Assembly (NCBI GenBank): GCA_020848035.1
Contig: JADLAX010000015.1
Coordinates: 1 to 64,000, forward strand
Reading direction: 5' to 3'
DNA length: 64,000 nucleotides
Source: Anaerolineae bacterium
GTDB taxonomy: Bacteria > Chloroflexota > Anaerolineae > Promineifilales > Promineifilaceae
Shown here: piece by piece, positions 45,009 through 52,800 of the stretch
Layout: each line of letters opens with the position of its first letter
Numbering within the stretch: position 1 is the first letter of the stretch
Notes under the pieces: model-generated
Database searches by the model: none
Seen by the model: the letters and a program-made list of their open reading frames with translations, nothing else
Told to the model about the DNA's origin: nothing
Translations under genes and position numbers: made by a program

Positions 45009-46790
45009 TTAATTACCTCTCTCCTTTTTCGCATATTCAATTTCTAAAAATGAGTCCAGCTCGGCTAACTTTTCGTCGCGGCCCAGGACGACCAGGGTGT
45101 CACCTTCTTCCAGGACGGTGGAGGAAGCGGTACCGAGGCGCATGCGGGGACGGCCGTCGTCGCTGCGGCACTCCACCAGGCCAATCACGTTCAGGTCAAA
45201 GTGGCGGCGAAAGTCGATGTCGATCAGCGTCTGGTTGGCCCAGCCTGCCGGAATCGACACGCGGCGCACGCTGACGCCGGGCAAAATCTGGCGGCTCTCG
45301 TACGTGTCGCGCTGCGTGCGGTAAATCGTTTGCTCGTGGGCCAAAATGGTGCCGATGACCATCATAAACAGGGCCGGCACCATGTAGACCGAGCCAAATG
45401 CCTCGACAGCAAACAAAATGGCGGCCAGCGGCACGTTGGCAATAGACACCAGGCTGGCCACCATCGCCGGGACGATGAGCACCATCGGTTCGTAATCAAA
45501 GACGTTGGCCAGGGCGGAGGCGACCATGGTGCCAAAAAAGAGGGTGGGCACCAGCAGCCCGGCCGAGCCACCGGAGGTAATGGTGGCCAGCGTAGCGACC
45601 ATTTTGGCCACCAGGGCGATGAGGGCCACAGCGATGGTCAGTTCCCCGGCAAAGGCCATGTTAACTACTGATTCACCAGGCCCCAGCACCAGCTCCAGAC
45701 CATGATCCGTGAGGTCAAAATATTCGGTGACGTAATGCACGGTGAGGGCCACCACGCCGGTGACAAACGCGCCCAACAGGTGCCGCCGCCAGATGTTTGG
45801 CTGCCGCTCGTGAAAGCCATGTTCAAAGCTGATGCGCAGCTGCTTAAAATAGTGACTGACCAGGGACACACAGATGCCCAGCAGCAGCAGCACGGCAAAG
45901 TAGCGCCCGGACGTGGGCGGCACGTAGAGCAGTTCCGTTTCAAACGTCACCGGATGCCCGGCGGTGACCAGGTCGCTGAGAAAAAAGGCAACCATGGCGG
46001 AGATGAGGGCGTAGACCAGCTTCTCGATGACCGGGCGGTAGCGGTACATCACCTCGGAGGCAAAGAAGGCGGCGGCGAAGGGGGTGCCCAGCAGCACGGC
46101 CACGGCGGCGGCGATGCCGCTCAGCTGGGCTGTTTGCAAATGGTCCGTTTTGTCGGCGTACCACCAATTCCAGAAACGGCCGATCAGCAAAGGATGGCGC
46201 TGGCTGTCCTGAGTCACGCTGCGGGGTTTAAACAGCCCGGCGGCCACACTCTCGCCAATCAGGGTGACGCTGGCTTCCAGCCCGCCGCTGCCGCCGCTGC
46301 CCAGAGTCACCAGCGTAGCCAGAAATTTGCGGATGGCCAGGGAAAAGGTGGGCAGCTGCCAGCGCACCTCCACGCCTTCCTGCCCGGTGAGGGCCTGCTC
46401 AAACGACGGTTCCGAGGTGTAGTAGAGGGAGATGGCGCGTTCCAGGCCATCGCCTTCGATATCGTTGAGTTCGTGCACGTAGCCGCGTTTGTCGCGATAG
46501 TAAAGCACGGACGGCCGAAATCGAGCCAGCCAGGCCACCGCCAGAGCGCCCAACAGCAGCGGAATAAAAAGCAGCCAGGGGGAAGGTCCGGCTTCGATAA
46601 AGTGCAAGACGGTTTCAAACAGCCAGTGAACGGCCGTTTTTAAGCTGGTAACAATGGCCCACACCACCACCCCAATGACGACCGACTGCACAGCGAGGCG
46701 CTGTTCTTCTTCGTCGAAATACTTGGGTAAGTTACGGACGATGTTTAGATGTTTGATGGCGTCCAGAAAGGCGCTGCCGATTGATTTCAT
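45009..46790 (-). CDS. ClC-type chloride channel/antiporter with C-terminal TrkA-C domain
   Basis: A 593-residue membrane protein with about ten to twelve hydrophobic segments. The ClC selectivity region reads LGSGGSGGLEASVTLIGESVAAG, where Glu stands at the gating-glutamate position of the usual GxEGP motif but the following Gly-Pro is replaced by Ala-Ser. The C-terminus (about 505-590) is a TrkA-C/RCK-C ligand-binding domain: VSIPAGWANQTLIDIDFRRHF and EEGDTLVVLGRDEKLAEL. The start overlaps the M16 stop as ATGA, so the two are translationally coupled. Confidence 0.9.
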   Translation of the reverse strand: MKSIGSAFLDAIKHLNIVRNLPKYFDEEEQRLAVQSVVIGVVVWAIVTSLKTAVHWLFETVLHFIEAGPSPWLLFIPLLLGALAVAWLARFRPSVLYYRDKRGYVHELNDIEGDGLERAISLYYTSEPSFEQALTGQEGVEVRWQLPTFSLAIRKFLATLVTLGSGGSGGLEASVTLIGESVAAGLFKPRSVTQDSQRHPLLIGRFWNWWYADKTDHLQTAQLSGIAAAVAVLLGTPFAAAFFASEVMYRYRPVIEKLVYALISAMVAFFLSDLVTAGHPVTFETELLYVPPTSGRYFAVLLLLGICVSLVSHYFKQLRISFEHGFHERQPNIWRRHLLGAFVTGVVALTVHYVTEYFDLTDHGLELVLGPGESVVNMAFAGELTIAVALIALVAKMVATLATITSGGSAGLLVPTLFFGTMVASALANVFDYEPMVLIVPAMVASLVSIANVPLAAILFAVEAFGSVYMVPALFMMVIGTILAHEQTIYRTQRDTYESRQILPGVSVRRVSIPAGWANQTLIDIDFRRHFDLNVIGLVECRSDDGRPRMRLGTASSTVLEEGDTLVVLGRDEKLAELDSFLEIEYAKKERGN

Positions 46791-48061
46791 ACTGGTTCAT
46801 ACCAACCGACCGTACGCTGGGACGGCCGTAAATACGTTGCTCGTACCCGCTCAATATCGTCCAGGGTGATGGCCTTCAGGCGGTCCAGCACCGTTTCGTA
46901 CCACGTGTAATCGCCAATGACCGCTTCCGTCATGCCCAGCAGCTGCGCCTGCCCGGTGATGCTTTCCCCGGCCAGGACAAATTCTGCCTTGGCCCGCTTA
47001 AGCGCCTTGGCCAGCTCCTGCTCGGTGATGGGCGTCTTTTCCAGTCGGGCCAGCTCGGCATCCAGCGCTGTTTCTACTTCGGACAGCGTGTGGCCTGCCT
47101 GCACCACAGCGTTGATGGTGTACAGGAAGGGATCGCTGGTGGGCGTCAGGCTGCCGTAGGCGCTGGCGGCCAGCTCGGTGTTGACCAGCGCTTTGTAGAG
47201 CCGCGAGCTTTTGTTGCTGCCGCCGCCGCCAAACATGCCCAGGCTGCTGCCCCCGGCAAAGGCAGCGTTGAGCAGCACCAGCGGTAAATAGTCGGGATGG
47301 GCCGCGGCCGGGGCGCGGTAGGCGATGGTGAGATAAGCCGTGTCGCCGGGCCCTTGCACCACCACACGCCGTTCCCCTTTTTGTGGCGGTTCCGGCCGGG
47401 TTACCGGGTTGGTTGGCTCGCCCGCGGGCAGGTGGCCAAACTGCGCCTCGATGCGCTGCAGCATGTCGTCCGTGGCAAAATCGCCCACGACCACGACGAC
47501 GGCGTTGTTGGGCACGTAGTGCCGCCGGTAATGGTGGTACAAATCGTCACGAGTCATCGTGACCAGGTCGGCCACATCGCCAATAACTTCGTGGTGGTAA
47601 GGGTGCACCCGGAAGGCCACCGAGGTCAGCTCTTCGCTGAGCTGGAAGTTGGGATCGTTTTCATACATTTGCCGCTCGGAAATGATGACGGTGCGTTCCG
47701 ATTCGGTCTCTTCCGGGGTCATCATGGTGTTGACCATGCGGTCCGCTTCCAGCTGGAGGGCCAGGTCGATTTTGCTGGTGGGCATCGTTTCGTAGTAGGC
47801 GGTGAAATCAATCCAGGTGAAGGCATTCCAAAAGCCGCCCTCGCGCGACACCATGCTGTCCAGCGTGCCGTTGGGGAAGGTGGGCGTGCCTTTAAACATC
47901 ATGTGCTCTACCCAGTGGGAAATGCCGGTGATGCCGGGCTTTTCATGCCGGCTGCCGACGCGGTACCAGACCATAAAGCTGGCCACGGGGGCATGGTGCA
48001 TCTCTTTGAGCACGACGGTGAGGCCGTTGTTGAGGGTTGTTTTGTAAACCGAGTTTGTCAT
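46787..48061 (-). CDS. M16-family zinc peptidase (active form)
   Basis: A 424-residue peptidase with the inverted zinc motif HWVEH (His49, Glu52, His53) and the third ligand Glu129 in VIISERQMYEND, spaced as in M16B proteases such as processing peptidase beta. The C-lobe has the Gly-rich loop GGSSLGMFGGGGSNKSSRLY. It probably degrades or processes peptides. ATG 48061 follows AAAGGA at 6 bases; the frame upstream reads through a terminator. It is coupled to the ClC gene (ATGA). Confidence 0.94.
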   Translation of the reverse strand: MTNSVYKTTLNNGLTVVLKEMHHAPVASFMVWYRVGSRHEKPGITGISHWVEHMMFKGTPTFPNGTLDSMVSREGGFWNAFTWIDFTAYYETMPTSKIDLALQLEADRMVNTMMTPEETESERTVIISERQMYENDPNFQLSEELTSVAFRVHPYHHEVIGDVADLVTMTRDDLYHHYRRHYVPNNAVVVVVGDFATDDMLQRIEAQFGHLPAGEPTNPVTRPEPPQKGERRVVVQGPGDTAYLTIAYRAPAAAHPDYLPLVLLNAAFAGGSSLGMFGGGGSNKSSRLYKALVNTELAASAYGSLTPTSDPFLYTINAVVQAGHTLSEVETALDAELARLEKTPITEQELAKALKRAKAEFVLAGESITGQAQLLGMTEAVIGDYTWYETVLDRLKAITLDDIERVRATYLRPSQRTVGWYEPV

Positions 48062-48142
48062 GAAAAATCCTTTACCGTTGTTGAATGCAAGGGTTTGGAT
48101 TATAGCAATGGATGGGGAATGGGAAAACGATAGGCCAAAATA

Positions 48143-48177
48143 AAAACCCCGGTGAGCTGAATGCTCATCGGGGTTTT
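48143..48177 (-). terminator. Rho-independent terminator behind ugd
   Basis: AAAACCCCGGTGAGC (48143-48157) pairs with GCTCATCGGGGTTTT (48163-48177) with one G-T pair. On the minus strand it ends in a T-run, so it terminates the UDP-glucose dehydrogenase transcript. Confidence 0.93.
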
Positions 48178-48202
48178 GGGTCAACGTGGTAAAGACAGCT
48201 GA

Positions 48203-49642
48203 TTACGCCTGTTTTTCTGGCTCGGTGACCAGACCATTGGCGGAAGGAACGGCCGTTTCCACCTCAGGCTCCAGCAGTGCGCCACCAACCGCCAGGTATT
48301 GATACCCCTTGTCCACCAGGCTCTGGTAATCGGGAATCATGCGACGGCCGTCAATGACCAGGTAAGGCGGATCAACCGCCTTTTCGATGGTGCGCGACAG
48401 GCCGCGGAACTCTTCCCAGTCGGTCGAAATGTAGACGGCATCGCTCCCATCCAGCGCTTCCTGCACCGTGTCGTGGTAGCTGATGCGCTCAAATAGGTAA
48501 TTTTTGTCCGGGTTAAACCAATGTTGCTGTGCCGCTTCCATCGCCAGCGGGTCGTAGGCGCGGATCGACTTTACACCTTTGCTCAGCAGCGATTCAACCG
48601 CTTTCAGGGCGGCGGAATCACGCATGTCGTTGGTGCGCTTCTTGAAGGCCAGACCCAAAATGGCGACCGTTTTTTGGTTGAAGTTGAAATTGGCTTCGTG
48701 GATGGCCCGGTCGATGAGGTACGTTTTCTGGTACTCATTGATGTTGTACACGGCCTGCAGCAGATCGGTGGAGCAGCCAGCCTGGTTCAGCTGGTAGATG
48801 AGCGACTGAATGTCTTTGCCAAAACAGCTGCCGCCCGCGCCGTTGCTCACGTAGGAACCCCAGGTGCTGATGCGCGTATCGGCCGTAACGCCGATCTTCA
48901 AATCTTCCATGCGCACGTTGGGCAGGGCTTCACCCACGCGGGCACCCACGCCATTCCAGAAGGAGATGTAGGTGAGCAGCAGGGTATTGCCCATGTATTT
49001 GATGGCTTCGGCCGTTTCCGGCGTAGTTTCTACATACTTGATGCGTACGTGGTTCACAAATTGGGAATAAACGCGGCGCAGAATCTTGTAATCTTCTTCG
49101 GTGTCGGCACCTACTACCACCCGGTCGGGGCGGCGGGAGCCGTCGATGGCGTTGCCCTGGGCCAGGAATTCCGGGTTGGACGCGACGCCAAAGTTCTGCA
49201 CGCCGTGCTCGTGCATGATGCGCTCCATCAGGCGGGCCGTGCCCACAGGCACCGTGCTTTTGTTGACCAGCACCACCCGGTTTGGATTTTTGCGCTTGGC
49301 CAGAAAGCCCGCGATGTCATGGGCGGCCTTGAGGTAGTAGGTCAGGTCGGTGGAACCATCGCGGTTGGGCGGCGTGTTGATGCACATGAAAAAAACGTCG
49401 GTGTCTTCACACAGGTTGCTGATGTCTGAGGTGAAGAACAAGTAGTGGTCCTTGGTTTCGGCAATGGTGGCGGCCAGGCCTGGCTCGTTGACAACCCGCT
49501 CAATTTGGGCGGCTTCGCCGCTCTGGTAAGCGGCAATCTTTTTGGGGTCGATATCGTAGGCATATACCTCGTGACCCGCTTCTGACAATACGGCCGCATG
49601 GGGCAGCCCCACAAAACCGGTGCCAACAACAATAATTTTCAT
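48203..49642 (-). CDS. ugd: UDP-glucose 6-dehydrogenase family protein
   Basis: A 479-residue enzyme that oxidises UDP-glucose (or another UDP-sugar) to the uronic acid with two NAD+. It has the Rossmann motif IIVVGTGFVGLPHAAVLSEAGH, INTPPNRDGSTDL, NKSTVPVGTA, NPEFLAQGNAI, the catalytic-Cys loop GAGGSCFGKD and FKKRTNDMRDSAAL. AAGGAG precedes the ATG. UDP-glucuronate feeds surface polysaccharides, which fits the nearby oxidoreductase and flippase-like genes. The related UDP-N-acetylmannosamine dehydrogenases cannot be fully excluded. Confidence 0.93.
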   Translation of the reverse strand: MKIIVVGTGFVGLPHAAVLSEAGHEVYAYDIDPKKIAAYQSGEAAQIERVVNEPGLAATIAETKDHYLFFTSDISNLCEDTDVFFMCINTPPNRDGSTDLTYYLKAAHDIAGFLAKRKNPNRVVLVNKSTVPVGTARLMERIMHEHGVQNFGVASNPEFLAQGNAIDGSRRPDRVVVGADTEEDYKILRRVYSQFVNHVRIKYVETTPETAEAIKYMGNTLLLTYISFWNGVGARVGEALPNVRMEDLKIGVTADTRISTWGSYVSNGAGGSCFGKDIQSLIYQLNQAGCSTDLLQAVYNINEYQKTYLIDRAIHEANFNFNQKTVAILGLAFKKRTNDMRDSAALKAVESLLSKGVKSIRAYDPLAMEAAQQHWFNPDKNYLFERISYHDTVQEALDGSDAVYISTDWEEFRGLSRTIEKAVDPPYLVIDGRRMIPDYQSLVDKGYQYLAVGGALLEPEVETAVPSANGLVTEPEKQA

Positions 49643-49957
49643 AACAAATACTCCTTCAAAGTGCTCATCTCGAAATGGATTGAGAGATTTTCAAAGTTTT
49701 ACCGATGAGAGGTTGAGACGTGGGAGCTGTCGGGTTTTGGTGTAAAACTTTGAGGTTTTTGATTTTAAATTGGATGCTGAAATTTGCAGAGACTATACAA
49801 AAATCGGGGCAAATTTGCCGATACCTTCATGAAAAGTGACCCTTTCCTTGATCTTTTGCTACCCCTTTCTGCTTGGCAGAACAGGCCCAAATCGGCTCCA
49901 AACATAACACAGTTGACAGTAGCGAAACACTCTTACATTTGTACTTTCAGGAGGCAA
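49643..49957. other. Intergenic region upstream of ugd
   Basis: These 315 bases hold no open frame that looks coding and no repeat array. They must contain the ugd promoter; the best -10-like string on the minus strand is TGTTATGTT near 49906, but no good -35 goes with it. Confidence 0.5.
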
Positions 49958-51265
49958 TTACCCTTCGCTGATGAGGGTGGCGGCGCGACGGCCGATTTCC
50001 ACGGCAAAGTTGGTCCCCCGATCCCACGGATACACCTGGCTCATGCTGGCAAAATAAAGGCCAGGGATGGGCGTCTGGATCGCGGGAATGTTGTGGGAAT
50101 GGTTCACAAAGGGCACCGGTTGGGCATAGCTGGCGCGGAACAACCAGCTTTCACGCACCCACTCTGGTTTGAAATCTGGGTTAATTTTGGTCAGTGCCCC
50201 GGTAAAAAGCGATAGTAAATCTGCCTGACTCATCGTCATGTAGGGATGATCTGGGTTGACATAATCGCCGCAGTAGATGATATGATCGCCGCCGTAATGC
50301 TGGCGGTCGATGTAGTTGGTGTGTTCCACCAGGGCCAGGAAGGGCAGCTCGTTTTGCGATTTGTCGGTGGAGCTGGCCGGGATGTTGAGCCAGTAGGTGT
50401 GGCTGTCGGCCATAAGCGGCCGTTTTAAAGCCAACGTCAGCACCACCGCCCCCATGCTCTTCAGCTGAAGCAGCTGTCCGAGGTAAGTTTGCGGCAGGCT
50501 GGGGGCCATTTTGCCTAGCAAGGCGGGGGATGTGGTGACCAGGCAGGCATCAAACGTTTGCTCCTGGCCCTGAATGGCCAGGTTAAGCTGGTTGGAGCTG
50601 GTGGGGGTGATGTTTTGCACGGGGCTGTTGCGCTGGATGTGGCCGCCGCGGTCGGTAACGGCCGTTTCCAACCGATCAATAAATGCCTGAAAGCCCCCTT
50701 CAAAATAGCCCAGCTTGAAGCTGCGCGCGTGCAGCCGGGCCCACAGCCAGGCCATGTTCACCTTGTCGTAATCGTCGCCAAACTTGCCGATGAGCAGCGG
50801 CTTCCAGCTTACCTCGTAGATTTTCTGGCCATAAAAGCGGCGGGTCCAGGCAACGGCCGTAAACTTCTCCAGGTAGCGCCAAAACTTGGTAAAGCGAATA
50901 AACGCGCCCACCATGCCAAAACGCAAAAAGTCGATCACGTTATAGCCGGGAAACTTAAACCAATCGACCGGATTGCTAAACGGGAAAATGCTGCCTTCAT
51001 ATAAAATGGAAGTGCGCGGCGTGGGGAAAAATAGCTTGTCACGAAAACCCAGCTCTTCCACCAGCGCAATCATGGCCGCATCGGAAGCAAAGAGGTGGTG
51101 GTAAAACTTTTCCAGCGGCCATGCCCACTTTTCATCTTGAAAGCCGGTGGCTAACCCACCCACCTGATCGCTGGCTTCAAACAACGTCACCTCATGCCCG
51201 GCCTTGAGCAGATCGTAAGCGGCGGCCAGGCCGGTGAGCCCGGCACCCACAATGGCAATTTTCAT
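49958..51265 (-). CDS. FAD-dependent oxidoreductase (amine oxidase / protoporphyrinogen oxidase-like)
   Basis: A 435-residue flavoprotein with the N-terminal FAD motif KIAIVGAGLTGLAAAYDLLKAGHEVTLFEASDQVGG and, near the C-terminus, a second FAD contact (GLYFASMSQVYPWDRGTNFAVEIGRRAA). The family includes protoporphyrinogen oxidase, UDP-galactopyranose mutase-like and phytoene desaturase-like enzymes. In many genomes this subtype sits beside glycan genes. Its neighbours here are a flippase-like protein (ATGA overlap) and ugd, so a role in surface glycan or lipid synthesis is likely but not shown. Confidence 0.85.
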   Translation of the reverse strand: MKIAIVGAGLTGLAAAYDLLKAGHEVTLFEASDQVGGLATGFQDEKWAWPLEKFYHHLFASDAAMIALVEELGFRDKLFFPTPRTSILYEGSIFPFSNPVDWFKFPGYNVIDFLRFGMVGAFIRFTKFWRYLEKFTAVAWTRRFYGQKIYEVSWKPLLIGKFGDDYDKVNMAWLWARLHARSFKLGYFEGGFQAFIDRLETAVTDRGGHIQRNSPVQNITPTSSNQLNLAIQGQEQTFDACLVTTSPALLGKMAPSLPQTYLGQLLQLKSMGAVVLTLALKRPLMADSHTYWLNIPASSTDKSQNELPFLALVEHTNYIDRQHYGGDHIIYCGDYVNPDHPYMTMSQADLLSLFTGALTKINPDFKPEWVRESWLFRASYAQPVPFVNHSHNIPAIQTPIPGLYFASMSQVYPWDRGTNFAVEIGRRAATLISEG

Positions 51266-52272
51266 ACACTGGCCTCCTGCTCGGCCACGGCCACGGCACG
51301 GCCGAAATCGGCCCAGCCCAGCCCTTCTTTGAGCATGTAGTAGCCGCCCAGCAGAGTGATGGGCAGCCAGAGTGCGGCGTGCAGCACCAGGGTGTAGGCC
51401 GTGGCTACCCGGCGTTCGATGCCGTACAGCGTCAGCACGGCAATGCCGGGACCGTCGAACGTGCCCACGTAACCGGGGGCGGAGGGCAGCGTCGTGGCCA
51501 GATTGACGATGCCGTTCATCAGCATCAGGGCAAAAAAGCTCACCTCAAAGTTGAAAGCGTGCATGACAAACCAATATTTCACCGTTTCCAGCAGCCAGAT
51601 GACGACGGAGGTGAAGAAAATCATGAGAACGTTTTGGAAGCTGCGCAGGGATTCCAGGCCGGTGAGGAAGCGTTGGAGGAAATCGAGAAGCGGCCGTTTC
51701 CCCCGCTCCGGCAGAAATTTATCCCCCAACCACTCGGCCAGGGCATAAAACCGCTCCGGCATGGCCGCCAGGGCAAAAAAGATGACCATCGCCACAAAAA
51801 AAACGACGCTGGCGGTGATGACAATGGTGCGAATGGAGCCATCGTCGCCGGGGATGGGGGTGAAGGGCAAGGCGACAAACACAAAAACCAGCATCACCAG
51901 CCCGTCAAAGACACGCTCGACGATGACCGTGGCCAGGCTGGCGCCCATCGGCACAGCTTCGCGGCGGCGCAGCACGTAGGAGCGCAGCACTTCCCCGGCG
52001 CGGAACGGGTAGATGTTGTTGCCCATGTAGCCAATCACCACGACCGGGAAGAGATTACGCAGGGGGATGTGTTTTAACGGCCGTAACATGTAATCCCAGC
52101 GCCATGTCCGCGCCCACACCGCCACAAAATAAACCGCCACGCCGGGCAGCAGCCACCAGTAATTGGCCGACTGCACATCCAGCCATACTTCCGCTAAATC
52201 GAGGCCGCGCAAGGCCCACCAAAGAAAAACGGCGCTGATCGCAACGCCGATCCCAAAGTAAATTCGTTTCAA
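51262..52272 (-). CDS. Lysylphosphatidylglycerol synthase TM-region / AglD-type membrane protein
   Basis: A 336-residue protein with about seven or eight hydrophobic segments. It has the family marks WARTWRWDYMLRPLKHIPLRNLFPVVVIGYMGNNIYPFRAGEVLRSYVL and, near the end, LPSAPGYVGTFDGPGIAVL. This UPF0104/LPG_synthase_TM family is thought to move or modify lipid-linked substrates. The stop overlaps the following oxidoreductase start as ATGA, so the two proteins probably work together. Confidence 0.9.
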   Translation of the reverse strand: MKRIYFGIGVAISAVFLWWALRGLDLAEVWLDVQSANYWWLLPGVAVYFVAVWARTWRWDYMLRPLKHIPLRNLFPVVVIGYMGNNIYPFRAGEVLRSYVLRRREAVPMGASLATVIVERVFDGLVMLVFVFVALPFTPIPGDDGSIRTIVITASVVFFVAMVIFFALAAMPERFYALAEWLGDKFLPERGKRPLLDFLQRFLTGLESLRSFQNVLMIFFTSVVIWLLETVKYWFVMHAFNFEVSFFALMLMNGIVNLATTLPSAPGYVGTFDGPGIAVLTLYGIERRVATAYTLVLHAALWLPITLLGGYYMLKEGLGWADFGRAVAVAEQEASV

Positions 52273-52393
52273 AGATTCGTAACCTCAGTTGATAATACAC
52301 AGTGCCAGGGCACAAACCGCAATTGTACCATGCCACCATGCCCTGTCATCCTGAATTACATTGCATTCAGGGCAATCGCATCAGCCTGTATCG

Positions 52394-52493
52394 CCGGAGG
52401 CTAAAGCCGTCCGGCTAGTTGTGGAAGCCCGTTCGGGCTAAGAATCAGGCCCTGTGGGCCTTCCACTTATAGCGGGGGCGTTTACGCCTCCGC
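52394..52493. repeat. 100-bp multi-hairpin element
   Basis: The outer arms CGGAGGC (52395-52401) and GCCTCCG (52486-52492) enclose a second stem GTGGAAG (52421-52427)/CTTCCAC (52460-52466). Inside that are the hairpins AGCCCG-TT-CGGGCT (52426-52439) and AGGCCC-TGT-GGGCCT (52447-52461). The result is a branched, cruciform-like fold. Confidence 0.8.
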
Positions 52494-52604
52494 GTACGGT
52501 GACGGACAAACCGAGTATTGAATGACACTATGCTTACAACAATTTGCTTTGCCTTTTGCCTGCTTCCTGGCTATGCTTACCAACTGCAAAAAGAGTAGTT
52601 TATA

Positions 52605-52669
52605 GTGGCTGGTTGCTAGTTCATCGCCAGACCCTGAAACGAGCCACTAGCCACCCACCATGAGCAACC
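52605..52669. repeat. Period-7 inverted array (GTGGCTG / GAGCCAC)
   Basis: Heptads GTGGCTG, GTTGCTA, GTTCATC are followed by GAGCCAC, TAGCCAC, CCACCAT, GAGCAAC. The cores are complementary. Confidence 0.7.
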
Positions 52670-52747
52670 TTTCCGAAGGAAATTTCATGAGCGTCGCCTC
52701 AACACCATGAATGAAAATCAGCAGATTGGCGCAGTCTGCGCCCAGAT

Positions 52748-52780
52748 TTTAATCCGCGTTTATCCGCGTTAATCCGCGGC
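52748..52780. repeat. Period-10 repeat TTAATCCGCG before mutS
   Basis: Three units, TTAATCCGCG, TTTATCCGCG and TTAATCCGCG, end about 20 bases before the mutS start. They match the block at 6368-6398, which also lies directly before a gene. Confidence 0.75.
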
Positions 52781-52800
52781 CTATTTTCAGAGGAGCAGGC

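Larger units (their letters stand above)
52273..52800. other. 528-base intergenic region full of hairpin repeats
   Basis: This divergent spacer lies between the flippase-like gene and mutS. It contains no gene. It holds the branched hairpin element at 52394, a heptad array at 52605 and the period-10 block directly before mutS, each listed separately. Confidence 0.75.
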
